From contig JAFUGG010000012.1 of NCBI GenBank assembly GCA_017469525.1, positions 1-44,237 of the forward strand: a DNA stretch of 44,237 nt. The letters run 5' to 3'. Under the pieces are notes generated by a model that did no database searches, was not told the origin of the DNA, and saw only the letters and a program-made list of their open reading frames with translations. The DNA is from Bacteroidaceae bacterium. Lineage in GTDB: Bacteria > Bacteroidota > Bacteroidia > Bacteroidales > Bacteroidaceae. A program made the position numbers and the translations under genes. Each line of letters starts with the position of its first letter. Position 1 is the first letter of the stretch. Below are positions 25,321 to 34,800 of this stretch, in pieces.

Positions 25321-27006
25321 ATGAATACCAAGCGACTTTTGCCATTGTTTGGCAGTTTGCCTCTGGTAGCGCTTGCCGGGTCGCGCCACCCTAATATAAT
25401 ATATATAATGTGTGACGACATGGGCTACGGCGACCTGGGTTGCTATGGTCAGAAATACATCGAGACTCCCAACATCGACCGCATGGCCGAGGAAGGGATG
25501 CGCTTCACCGACGCCTACGCAGGCTGTCCCGTGAGCGCGCCCAGCCGCTGTTCGTTCATGACGGGGCAGCACACCGGTCATGCTAAGATACGCGGCAACC
25601 GCGAGTACTGGGGCCAGGCGCTAAGGCAGAATATGTTTGGTGCGAATGCCGACTACTACGTCATCGGGCAGGAACCTTACGACATGACGCACCCCATCAT
25701 ACCCGAGCTCTTCAAGGCCAAAGGCTATCGCACCGGCATGTTCGGCAAGTGGGCCGGCGGCTACTGGAACTATGACTACCCCGACACATACGCCAAGTTG
25801 CCCGACGGCAATACGGACACCAGCCGAAGCCGCGAGAGTTCGTCGCTCTCCCTGCCCAATCTCCGAGGCATTGACTGCTACTACGGTCCTGTCTGCCAGT
25901 TCCAGGCTCACACCTATTATCCTAACTTCCTGAACCGTTACGACCCCGAGGGTAGAGGCGATACGCACCTTGTGGCGGAGGTCATGGAAGAGAACATCAA
26001 GTATCCAGGCGTGAATACTGGCAGCAAGGAATACGAAGGCCGGCCTCAATATTCTGCCGACCTCATCCATCGCTATGCCCTCGAGTGGCTCGACCGCCAG
26101 ACGAAGGACGAACCTTTCCTCGGCATCTTCACCTACACCTTGCCGCACGCCGAGCTTTGGCAGCCTAACGACTCCATCGTGGAGCACTATCACGGTGTCT
26201 TCCCCGCAGATGGGGAACGTTCCTACAAGACCAACCCATGGAGCTGGTACTATGGCGGCGACGACAAGCACGCCCAGTTTGCTGCTATGATAACAAGGCT
26301 CGACTGCTACGTCGGCGAGATATTGGAGAAACTGAAAGACAAGGGACTTGGTGGGAACACACTCGTCATCTTCACCAGCGACAACGGTCCTCATGAGGAA
26401 GGCGGGGCAGACCCTTCGTTCTTCGGACGCGACGGCAAACTGCGCGGCATCAAGCGAAGTACCTATGAAGGCGGCATCCGCATCCCGTTCATCTGCTGGG
26501 GAGCGGGCATCCCAAAGGGTACGGTCAGCAATCACCAGCTGGCTTTCTACGACCTGATGCCAACTTTTATGGAGTACAGCGGCGCTTTCTCGAAGAAGGA
26601 AATAAGGGAACATAGCCTCACAACCGGACCCTCTCCCAAGCTCTCCCTTCTTGGATGCTCTTGCACCAAGGCGCGCTTCTCATGCGCGGAGGTAGGGAGA
26701 GGGGCTGGTTCTGTATTCGATGGTATTTCATTCTGTCCGACGTTGCTCGGCAAGGATAGGAAGCAACGGAAGCATGACTTTCTCTATTGGGAGATGAGCG
26801 ATGGCGGAACGGAGGTCATCGGTGTGCGGCAGGGCGATTGGAAGCTCGTGGTCAGTCAGGGCAAGACGTTCCTTTATAACCTCAAGACCGACATCCATGA
26901 GGACTACGACCTCAGTGCTATGTATCCCGACAAACTCTCCGAGCTCATCGGCATCGTGCATCGTGAGCACACGGACAGTCCTTTGTTCCCAATAACTTTG
27001 CCTTGA
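25321..27006 (+). CDS. Ser-type arylsulfatase (family S1) with an in-frame repeat insertion
   Basis: Exported sulfatase of about 561 residues starting MNTKRLLPLFGSLPLVALAG. The metal site PNIIYIMCDDMGYGD and the active-site motif S-A-P-S-R in GCPVSAPSRCSFMTG are present. The Ser is turned into formylglycine by a radical-SAM maturase in Bacteroidetes. FTSDNGPHEEGG and the strand around GIRIPFICWGAG complete the core. The substrate cannot be read; host glycan sulfate esters are typical for gut species. Residues about 433-466 (TTGPSPKLSLLGCSC... to ...GRGAG) are repeat-derived and inserted just before FDGISFCPTLLGKDRKQRKH. I chose the ATG at 25321 over the GTG at 25312. No partner glycosidase adjoins it. 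Confidence 0.9.
   Translation: MNTKRLLPLFGSLPLVALAGSRHPNIIYIMCDDMGYGDLGCYGQKYIETPNIDRMAEEGMRFTDAYAGCPVSAPSRCSFMTGQHTGHAKIRGNREYWGQALRQNMFGANADYYVIGQEPYDMTHPIIPELFKAKGYRTGMFGKWAGGYWNYDYPDTYAKLPDGNTDTSRSRESSSLSLPNLRGIDCYYGPVCQFQAHTYYPNFLNRYDPEGRGDTHLVAEVMEENIKYPGVNTGSKEYEGRPQYSADLIHRYALEWLDRQTKDEPFLGIFTYTLPHAELWQPNDSIVEHYHGVFPADGERSYKTNPWSWYYGGDDKHAQFAAMITRLDCYVGEILEKLKDKGLGGNTLVIFTSDNGPHEEGGADPSFFGRDGKLRGIKRSTYEGGIRIPFICWGAGIPKGTVSNHQLAFYDLMPTFMEYSGAFSKKEIREHSLTTGPSPKLSLLGCSCTKARFSCAEVGRGAGSVFDGISFCPTLLGKDRKQRKHDFLYWEMSDGGTEVIGVRQGDWKLVVSQGKTFLYNLKTDIHEDYDLSAMYPDKLSELIGIVHREHTDSPLFPITLP
26629..26706. repeat. Dispersed G/C-rich repeat in frame inside the sulfatase gene
   Basis: GGACCCTCTCCCAAGCTCTC ... 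GGTAGGGAGAGGGGCTGG: two inverted C- and G-rich arms around about 45 bases that contain ACCAAGGCGCGC and GCGCGGAGG. It resembles the intergenic pair at 22738-22888. The encoded stretch has no counterpart in typical sulfatases, to my knowledge. Confidence 0.75.
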
Positions 27007-27040
27007 ATGGGACAAAAGAGGCTGTGTCATAATTAACGAC

Positions 27041-27122
27041 AACGGATTTCACGGATTTTACGGATTGTCTTATGTGCTGATCATCAGCATGGCCTAAATC
27101 CGTGAAATCCGTGAAATCCGTT
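27041..27122. terminator. Long hairpin of GGATTTCAC repeats between convergent genes
   Basis: AACGGATTTCACGGATTT and a further ACGGATT (27041-27066) pair with AATCCGTGAAATCCGTGAAA and TCCGTT (27097-27122). The loop contains a second small palindrome, GCTGATCATCAGC. It lies between the sulfatase (+) and the small minus-strand gene, and probably ends both transcripts. Confidence 0.7.
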
Positions 27123-27180
27123 GTTTTATTATATTGTGTTGTGTATTGACTCACCCCCTTGTATGATGGGATGACCGGTC

Positions 27181-27351
27181 CTATTCGTCCCAGTCGTCCC
27201 AAAGGCTGCTGCTCTTGGCGTAATTGGGCGAATCGTCATCTACTGGCGGCTTCGTCGGGTCTGCAACAATCTTTACCGGGCTTTCTGCGATAAGAGTCTC
27301 CACATTTACCGTAATGATGCAGAGTTCGGGCTGCTGATATGTCTTTTTCAT
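27181..27351 (-). CDS. 56-residue MKKTY satellite protein
   Basis: Reads MKKTYQQPELCIITVNVETL ... SSSLWDDWDE and stop. It lies 65 bases after the stop of the 1275-residue tail protein on the same strand, exactly the spacing seen at 11121-11185, and the spacers are homologous. It shares the MKKTY start and SLWD end with the 59-residue gene at 11186. The middle (SPVKIVADPTKPPVDDDSPN) is Pro/Asp-rich and unlike the other copy. Function unknown. Confidence 0.75.
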   Translation of the reverse strand: MKKTYQQPELCIITVNVETLIAESPVKIVADPTKPPVDDDSPNYAKSSSLWDDWDE

Positions 27352-27416
27352 CTTCTTTTTCTGATTAAAGTCCTTAAGGTCCCTAAAGTCCTTAGAGACC
27401 CTAAGGTCCTTGGTTT
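27352..27416 (-). repeat. 65-bp spacer of 9-bp repeats (second copy)
   Basis: On the minus strand, GGACCTTAG/GGTCTCTAA/GGACTTTAG/GGACCTTAA/GGACTTTAA, a 9-bp period. It aligns with 11121-11185 over nearly its whole length. The same 9-bp unit also lies in frame upstream of the tail (27498-27533). Confidence 0.85.
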
Positions 27417-30400
27417 TTACTTCAGTATCTTTTTACCGTTCACGATGTTGATGCCTTTCTGTAGCTTCTGGATGCGCTGGCCGGAGAGATTATAGATAAG
27501 GTCCTTAGAGTCCTTAAGGTCCTTAAGGTCTTTAATTCCAGTGGTCTCGTCGTCGTCGAAAGCCATGCGGAATCCTTTGGCGCCGGTCTCGTTGCTGAGC
27601 TGTTCTGTCTCTATCTGCAGATAGGCTTTGCCGGCTTCCAGGAGGCGACCCATCGGGTTCGATGTCGTGAAGCGATAGAAGCCGAGGAAGTCTTCTGAGG
27701 GCTGTCTGGACAGGACGAAGTTAGTATAGATGTTCTCTTCGGGTTGAATGTAGGTATCAACGGTGCAACCCACGAGCAGGTTCTCGTAGTATTCATAATT
27801 CATCTCCACCGGCACGCTGTATGTCCCTTCCGCGCCGCAGATGACGATGCCCGTTCTCTCGGGTACTTCGTAAACCTGTGTCATTGTCAGCGTACCATCT
27901 TCGGCGTCGAACTCAGAAGCGACGTAAGCCTTCACGCCGTCCACGTCGGTGAAGTTGAGCGGTTGTGTACTGCAGAAGGTCGTCATGCCGAAGCTTCCTA
28001 TAGAGATGTCGATGCTTTCGGGACGCACGCCGAAGTGGAGGTACTTGGCAGGCAGAATCTTGAAGTAGCCCTCGCCATAGCCTTCGGGATTCTCGGGGTC
28101 GACGTCGTCCACCCATATCTGTGTGCCATAGGAGCCGCCTCTGTCGCCCCAGATTATATCGGGATATTCCATATCCGACTCCAGCAGGACGTATTCCGTC
28201 CATTCTTCCTTCTCCTCGTCGTAGTAGCCGAGGTTGTTCATCGACTGCGGGTTGAAGCCGCTGAGTGCAGCCTCGCCGCCACGCATCTTGAGCGTCATGC
28301 CTTTGCCGAAGTTCATGGTACAGCTGTTCCAGTCGTTCTGGTCGTAGCCCTGGAAGTGTACGCCATAGCTTGTGCCGGAGATGTCGCCGTCGAAGTTCTC
28401 CATGTAGAGTGCCGACTCTGCGAGATAGATGCCGTTCTCTACGCCTTCCGATGATGGAATGGTGAGGGAAGCCTCGTCATCGAGTCCGACGATGCTGATG
28501 GTGCCGCCGCCCCAATCTTCTGACTGCAACGTGCCCATCGAGATGGCAGCATTGCCGTTGAGCGACTGGATGGTGTTCTGTCCGCGCAGTTCGATGAGGA
28601 AGCGGTCGTGGCTGTTGACTTCTATGGCAGGACCGTTCTCGCTGATGAGCGTGGCATTGTTGAGGATGAGCACCGGGTAGCGCGATGGCCCTATAGGCAT
28701 GTCGCCGTCCTCGCCGCCAATGTATTTCTTTACGCCTGCCGGCTCGTCGCCTCCGCCTATGTCGCCGCCGTTCTCATCCTCGCGCCATTCGAAACCGATG
28801 GAGCCTCCGTCGCCAAGAACGTCGTCGCTCTCTTCCTCGATGGCGATGCCGCCCACGCTGACATCGGCCATTACTGTGCCTTCGGGGATGAACTTGATGT
28901 AGCGGATGTAGCCATGGCGTCCATTGGGCGAGAGGCTGGCGCCATAGACATAGGCGTAGGCTTCTTCCTCGGCGTCGAGGGTATAGTCGTAAGCAATCTC
29001 GCGGTCCTCAGTGCCTGAGAAGAGCATGGGTACATTTCCCTGGACGCAGATGCCCATCTTGGCATTGTCTGATTCGGTATAGCCGCGGACGATGATTGTT
29101 CCGGGACCCTTCACCTTGAAGCAGATGAAGCTTCCCACCGTATTGCCGGGCTGTTGGTCGTGGCCGACCTCGTCATAGTACAAACCGTAGTTTGGCGATA
29201 TAAAGGCCGGCGTATAGCACAGCTGCAGATATTGCGGGTTTTCCCAATAGAACCATTCGCTCTGTTCGTAGCTGTTGTTTGATTGCCAGAAGGCCGAGAC
29301 GTAGAAGTTACCGTCCATCATGTGGGGCATTCCCCACATGTAGTTCTCCATGTACAACTCCGGAGTCGGCGTCCAGCGGGTCACTTTTGTCAAGGCCTGG
29401 CAGGTGTTGTAGGGGTTATGGTTCTCCTGGTCTTCGGCAAGCATGGGCTCGCCTCTGCGGATGATGACGGTCTCTGCATAGGCCGGACCGTCATATTCAT
29501 CGTTGCCGGCGAAGGTGGCGGTCAGCGTCGTCGTGCCTTCTGCTGTGCCCAGGGTGATGTTGCCGTCAGCATCGATGGTTGCCACGGCGGGGTTGGAGCT
29601 GCTATATGTCACTGGCAGCTCGAAGGGATTGACGAGTTCGGGTGCGTCATACTCTCCGCTGATGTCCACGACGGTCTGCGCCGTTGTCCATGCCAGTCCC
29701 AGAGAAGCAGGGTCGAAGAGCTTTACCTGATTGCTGTTGCCCAGCCAGTTTTTCGGATAGTGCCACGACCAGAATGCAGATGTCTTCGGATACATCTCGG
29801 CTCCGTTGTATCCGTATGCCTTGTCGTATATCTCTTGGCAGACGTTCAGTGATGTCTGAGTGCCGCTGTAGTTGTATGCGAAGTAGTTGTAGGCCTCTGT
29901 CTCGTACCAATCGATGCCGTTGGCCGTGGTGTGCATCATATAGACTCCGGGCACTTTCACTTCGCCGTAGTTGTCCGAATAGAACAAGTCTGCTTTCGGC
30001 ACGTCGGGATGGCCGATTTGCTGCACCGATGCGGGGATTATCAGGTTACCCTTCAGCCCCTGCAAGTATCTGAATGCCTGAACGCCGATGTGCGTCAGTG
30101 TGGTCGGAAACTTCAGACCTGCTATATTATTATAATATGTGGTGGCATATTCGCCAAAGGCTCCGGCGCCGATGACGTTCACCGTGTACGTTGTGCCGTC
30201 GCGGTCGGTGACTGTTGCGGGGATTTCGAGCCTGCCTTCAGCGCTGAGGTCGTTCTTGATGACTGCATTTGCGCCTGTCTTCAGAAGGTCTTCGGCATTG
30301 TAGCCGGTGGCTGGCGGACAGTAGAGCGCAGCCGTGGGGTGCGCCGCATCGGTGCCCGTTATCGTGAAGCACAAAGCCAGCGAGCCGGCATCGCCGCCGT

Positions 30401-31244
30401 TGGTGTCAGCCACGCTTATCTGCTTCATGATAAGTGCGCCTTCTGTGCTCCCGTAAGCCACGAATGTACTAGGAGCGCCGTTGTAGTAGTTCTGCAACGG
30501 CGACGAGGTGTACCAATTGTTCTCGAGCATCGAGAGGGTTGCCTGAGAGACATGGATTTTGGTGCCGTCGTTGACGGTCATCGGTGAGCCGTAGGACGAG
30601 TTGCTGTAGAGGACAGGCTTGAGCACGGCGGGCGAGAAATAGTAGTCGGTGATGTCCTGGCAGTAATCGAAGGCGCCCGCCTTTATCTCTGCATTCGACC
30701 GGAGTGTGACCGACTTGATGGAAGTCCAGGCAAATGCCTGTTCACCTACGTTGGTGAGGCTTCCGGGCAGGACGATGTCACCGTTCAGTCCCGAGCCTGC
30801 AAAAGCAGAGCGGCCGAAGTACTTGAAGCCCTCGGGAAACGCTAGGGCAGTGAGTGCCGTACAGCCTTGGAAAGCCAGGTTGTCGATGCGCACCAGTCCC
30901 GTGCCAAACGTGGCGGACGTCAGGTTCATACAGCCCTGGAAGGCACTCTCGTCGATGGCGGCGACGTTGTTGCCCACCGTCACCGACGTGATTTTCATGT
31001 TGTCCTTGAAGGCCTGACTGCCCACTCGTGTCACTGTGTACGTCGAGCCGTCGTACTCTATGGCATCGGGTATCGTCACGGCGCCGGCAAGTGCTTGGTT
31101 TACTGCAGAGCTGGGCGCAACGTTCACCGTGCTCGAGTATTCGGTCACGTACTCAATGCCGTCCACCGTGAACGTGTCGGCATACGAACAAACGCTCCCC
31201 GCTGCTGCAACAAGGAGCACAAGTAATTGTCTCATCTGTTTCAT
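27417..31244 (-). CDS. BspA-like leucine-rich-repeat surface protein with C-terminal tail
   Basis: 1275 residues with signal peptide MKQMRQLLVLLVAAAGSVCSYA. Residues about 60-240 contain BspA/TpLRR-type repeats (VGSQAFKDNMKITSVTVGNN, IDESAFQGCMNLTSATFG, FGRSAFAGSG), and a second set lies at 360-420. A Big_2-like Ig domain follows (VTYSSSNPAVATIDADGNIT...TTTLTATFAGNDEY, about 560-610). Long beta-rich regions come next, and a late domain starts around GSFGMTTFCSTQPLNFTD, related to that in the 8.1-kb protein. The end is YNLSGQRIQK...NGKKILK. The linker KDLKDLKDSKDL before the tail is encoded by 9-bp repeats. BspA proteins often mediate adhesion; here that is inference. Confidence 0.9.
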   Translation of the reverse strand: MKQMRQLLVLLVAAAGSVCSYADTFTVDGIEYVTEYSSTVNVAPSSAVNQALAGAVTIPDAIEYDGSTYTVTRVGSQAFKDNMKITSVTVGNNVAAIDESAFQGCMNLTSATFGTGLVRIDNLAFQGCTALTALAFPEGFKYFGRSAFAGSGLNGDIVLPGSLTNVGEQAFAWTSIKSVTLRSNAEIKAGAFDYCQDITDYYFSPAVLKPVLYSNSSYGSPMTVNDGTKIHVSQATLSMLENNWYTSSPLQNYYNGAPSTFVAYGSTEGALIMKQISVADTNGGDAGSLALCFTITGTDAAHPTAALYCPPATGYNAEDLLKTGANAVIKNDLSAEGRLEIPATVTDRDGTTYTVNVIGAGAFGEYATTYYNNIAGLKFPTTLTHIGVQAFRYLQGLKGNLIIPASVQQIGHPDVPKADLFYSDNYGEVKVPGVYMMHTTANGIDWYETEAYNYFAYNYSGTQTSLNVCQEIYDKAYGYNGAEMYPKTSAFWSWHYPKNWLGNSNQVKLFDPASLGLAWTTAQTVVDISGEYDAPELVNPFELPVTYSSSNPAVATIDADGNITLGTAEGTTTLTATFAGNDEYDGPAYAETVIIRRGEPMLAEDQENHNPYNTCQALTKVTRWTPTPELYMENYMWGMPHMMDGNFYVSAFWQSNNSYEQSEWFYWENPQYLQLCYTPAFISPNYGLYYDEVGHDQQPGNTVGSFICFKVKGPGTIIVRGYTESDNAKMGICVQGNVPMLFSGTEDREIAYDYTLDAEEEAYAYVYGASLSPNGRHGYIRYIKFIPEGTVMADVSVGGIAIEEESDDVLGDGGSIGFEWREDENGGDIGGGDEPAGVKKYIGGEDGDMPIGPSRYPVLILNNATLISENGPAIEVNSHDRFLIELRGQNTIQSLNGNAAISMGTLQSEDWGGGTISIVGLDDEASLTIPSSEGVENGIYLAESALYMENFDGDISGTSYGVHFQGYDQNDWNSCTMNFGKGMTLKMRGGEAALSGFNPQSMNNLGYYDEEKEEWTEYVLLESDMEYPDIIWGDRGGSYGTQIWVDDVDPENPEGYGEGYFKILPAKYLHFGVRPESIDISIGSFGMTTFCSTQPLNFTDVDGVKAYVASEFDAEDGTLTMTQVYEVPERTGIVICGAEGTYSVPVEMNYEYYENLLVGCTVDTYIQPEENIYTNFVLSRQPSEDFLGFYRFTTSNPMGRLLEAGKAYLQIETEQLSNETGAKGFRMAFDDDETTGIKDLKDLKDSKDLIYNLSGQRIQKLQKGINIVNGKKILK
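27498..27533 (-). repeat. In-frame AAGGACCTT 9-bp repeat at the body-tail junction
   Basis: Four units on the coding strand (AAAGACCTT, AAGGACCTT, AAGGACTCT, AAGGACCTT) encode KDLKDLKDSKDL. The 65-bp spacer beyond the stop codon is built from the same unit, so the tail-coding segment lies between two tracts of one repeat family. Confidence 0.88.
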
Positions 31245-31279
31245 GATTATATAATAAAGAGAGTTGGTTTATCTGCGTG

Positions 31280-31311
31280 CAAAATTACAAATTTTCCGCC
31301 GTTTTCGCAAA
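31280..31311 (-). promoter_or_regulatory. Promoter of the 1275-residue LRR protein
   Basis: Minus strand: TTTG (31311-31308), a 20-base spacer, TAATTTTG (31287-31280), about 36 bases upstream of the start codon. Confidence 0.7.
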
Positions 31312-31508
31312 TGTTTTACCTGCAAATTGTCCTTTTTTACTTAACTTTATATATTTCTTTCCGGTAAAAAAAGATTGGAATGCATTACTTTCCGTCCTGC
31401 CGGATTTGCCCTCCGGCAGTATTGAATATGAGCATTTGTAATGCGAAAAAAATATTGCTGTCCGGGGAAAAGCACCGACGGTGCGAAAGGCCACAGACAG
31501 CAATAATT

Positions 31509-31596
31509 TCAAGAGCGCTACCTCTTTAGCTCAAGAGCACTACCTCTTTGGCTCAAGAGGTATACCTCTTTGACTCAAAAGGTATTTAGCGGTATT
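31509..31596. repeat. 22-bp-period tandem array E (four units)
   Basis: Units at 31509, 31531, 31553 and 31575. The third contains AAGAGGTATACCTCTT, the same 16-bp palindrome as array A; the first two have altered centres (AAGAG-CGCTAC-CTCTT and AAGAG-CACTAC-CTCTT). The array is flanked by the GACAGCAATA / TATTGCTGTC motif on both sides. Confidence 0.88.
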
Positions 31597-31763
31597 GCTG
31601 TCCGATAAAAACAGCCTGCTGAAGAGCTATCAGCCCAGGGACGTTCTTCCCCTCGGTCAGGCGCAGGCGGAGTTCAAATCCGTCCGAACGGCTCCGCCCC
31701 CCGGTTACTCAAAGTGAAGCCTTCCTGCCTTTCTGCTCCCCTTTGCCTGCCAAACACACAAAA

Positions 31764-31797
31764 AGCCCGCCCATGCTCATCAAAGCACAGGCGGACT
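31764..31797 (-). terminator. Terminator of the cysteine-rich giant gene
   Basis: Minus strand: AGTCCGCC-TGT-GCT loop AGC-ATG-GGCGGGCT followed by TTTTTGTG, about 22 bases after the stop codon. The hairpin sequence is close to that at 37021-37051. Confidence 0.8.
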
Positions 31798-31818
31798 CCC
31801 ACTTATTTATTAACTTAC

Positions 31819-34800
31819 TTACTTCCTTAGTTCCTTGTGTCCCTTTCTGACGACGATGCCCCTGTAGTGCTTGCCTACGCGCTGACCAGAGACATTATAC
31901 GTCTCTTCTCTCCTTGGAGAGGGGTCGGGGGTGAGGCTGCCTACGCCGTCGATGAAGTCTTGGGTAATCCTCAACGAGTAGGATGCCGTGGCAGGCGAGT
32001 AGTGGTCATTGCCGCTGAAGGAAGCAGTGATGGTCGCGATGCCAGCCTTCAGGTAGGTGACGGCTCCCGTCTTGGCATCTACCTTGGCAACCGTTTCGTC
32101 GGAGCTGCGGTAGGTGACAGGCAGATTGCCGGGCGAGGTGCGCAGCTTGGGCGTAACGTCCAGTGCATCCATGGTTGCCGTCACTTCCGTCTGGCTGAAC
32201 GTCATGCTGGGCTCGTTCTTCTTGTAGATGGCGCGGATGGTGACATCGTTGGGCGACATTTGCAGCCAGGCATTCTTGCTTGTGGCGCGGCCCTCCCAAT
32301 CCTTTTGTGTCATGCCGCTGGCATCCTTGACAATCTCCCAGCGCAGGAAGTCCTTCTTCCATTCGTCCTCAGGCTCCAGCTGGAATCTCTCGCCACCGCG
32401 AATCTGCAGCTTGCTGCCCCTCGTCGTGCTCGGCACTAAATAGTGTCCGTTACTTATTAAAGTCGATGCCAGTCCGTTCTCGATGGTCAGCGTGTACTTC
32501 TCTGCCGTGTTCTTGATGTCGCAGGTGAAGAGAATCTCTGGTACGGTGAAGTTCCAGGTCTCTCCTTCTTTCGTCAGTACCTTGTTGATGCCCACATCCA
32601 GTACCTCATCCGATCTCATCCAGGGCGTATGCGAGCCGTTTATGTTTGGTCTGAGGTAGACTTTCATACCGTCGGTGCTGACGTGGAGCACGTCGCCATA
32701 AGACGGCTCGTCGGCATCGGTGATGGCCAGGATGCTGTCACGGCCAGTGGACTTGAAGGTGATGACCTGCGTGGGAGGCTCCTGACCATATACCCACTCG
32801 AAGCGGAGTTTTGTCTTGTCAGGCTTGAGCGAATAGTCGGGACCGCTGTAGTCGGTGATGCGTGTCTCGACGTGACTTTCGTTTCGGAGGCAGACGCGCT
32901 TCTCCATGCCCTTCATCTTCGTGGTGGCTTCGCGGACGACTTCCCAGTCGCTCCACTCGTGTCCGTAGCGCAGTTCCTTCTCGCTTCTTTCGACAAGCAT
33001 GTTGCAGAACCTGCAATACAAATCGCCTGTGCGTCCGTCGGTGGTGCAGGTTGCATCGACAGCATTCTCCACCTTCGGCCAGTTGTAGTTAGTCCTTGTG
33101 CCCCACGGGTCATAGACGCCATGTTGCAGGGGAGTCCTCTTGCCTTTGACGGTTTCGCCGCAGCGGTTGCAGACGAAGTCGCCGGTGAAGCCATGCGTCG
33201 CATCGTTCGGGAAATAGCCGTAATACTTAGTCGTATATTTCATGCAGTACTCCACGACGGCTGTGCCAGCAATCGGCGTGCTGGGCAGGTCATGTCCGAG
33301 GGCAGGGATGCGTGCGCCTTCCACAAGTATCTCGTCACAGTCAGCGCAGAGCGTGTGTGGTTCGTGACCACTGCTGCTGCAGGTTGCCTCCACGCGATCG
33401 CTTTGCTTGGTGCTGCCGGTGTGCGTACATTCCTCGGTAACAGCGAAGATGGTTGCAGGGCCGTCGGGCATTGTGAATTGATACTGGCGAGTGGTACGGT
33501 TGAAGCGGAAGGTGAGGCGAGGCAGGTCGATGCTGCTGCGGCCGTTGTCCCAAGGAATGTTCGTTTCGCCCGTGTAGCCTGTGCCGTCCGTCCAACTCTT
33601 GAACTTCTGAGGCAGATTGAAGCCGGAGCCATCCAGCGTCCTGGCAGACATCGGGTCGTACACAACCTGTATGATATCGCCCTTTTTGGCATAAGCAGCA
33701 GTTATCCATCTTATTATCTGACCGGCGCTATTCTTGAGTCCTTTATATGCTGTGCCGCCGCCAATCATGATGGGCCATGAACCGAGGGGATAGAACTTCT
33801 CTTCGTCGTAGCTGCATACCTCGCAGGCACGGACAATCCTTCCCGGTATGGTGTCGTTACCTTGAACCTTGGCATCCCTCCTGCATTCAAACATGCCCCA
33901 GGTGTGCTTCTCGGTCTTCCTCTCGTTGCAGCCTTTGCACTTGATGGTGTGCGAATTAGGTCCGTAGGAGCCCTTCGTTCGGTCAGGACCCGTATGACCG
34001 TTTGGCAACACTATTCTTATTTCACTGAATGTGTACCAGACGTGCTCATGCGGCAGCTTGTCGGTCTTCTCTGTCTTGAAGTAGCCACAGGCGGAGCAGA
34101 TGATCTTGTTCTCGCCCTTTGCCGTCTCGGTGGCCGGGGTGACGACTTCCGTCTGGTCGAAGCTGTGGTCGGCACGAGGCTCTGTGCTTGCGATGCCGCA
34201 GGAGCAGACGAACCAGTGCTGGGTGAGGCTGTAGCGTGCCATGTCGAAGCTATGCACATGGTCTGGCTCTACCTTCGGGATGCTCTCGCTGTTCTTGAAG
34301 TTGCAGTCCATGCACTGCTGTTCGCGCAGGCCAGTCTCGTCGGAAGTGGCTGCACGGACAAGCGTCCACTCCGAGAAGCGATGCTTGGAGACGCTCTTCA
34401 CGACGCTGCATCCTTCGCCGAAGCAGTGGTTCTCATGTGTTTCATTGTCCTTCTTGGTATAGCGCCCGAAGACATGTTCTGCCTTGAAGTAGGCGGCGTC
34501 GGAGGTGACGCTACCCTTGCTGTTGCTTACTATACAATAGATGTTACGGTCCTGCCTTTCGCAGTCGTCGCCATAAACCAACGTCTTGAGTGTCGGCGTC
34601 TGCGTGCCTACTGTGTAGCTGTCGTCGCTGAGTTTAGTGCCGCTGCCGGTGCCGTAGCGACAATACCACTGATAGGAGAGCCCTTCGCCGCCTGCCTTCA
34701 CCTTGAATGTGGTGTAGCGATCGCCGTCTTCCTCTCTCCAAGCTCCGGTGTTGGTTCGGCCTGTGTAGTCGGTTGGCTGGGTGATGATGTACGGGCTGCC

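Larger units (their letters stand above)
31312..31818. other. Intergenic region with array E and REP-like fragments; no gene
   Basis: No gene is seen. TATTGCTGTCCGG (31453-31465) and GACAGCAATA (31496-31505) form an inverted pair, and a third TATTGCTGTCCG is at 31593-31604 after the 22-bp array (31509-31596). A 28-base stretch at 31698-31725 (CCCCCGGTTACTCAAAGTGA plus AGCCTTCC) is repeated exactly at 37263-37290. A terminator follows at 31764-31797. Confidence 0.7.
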
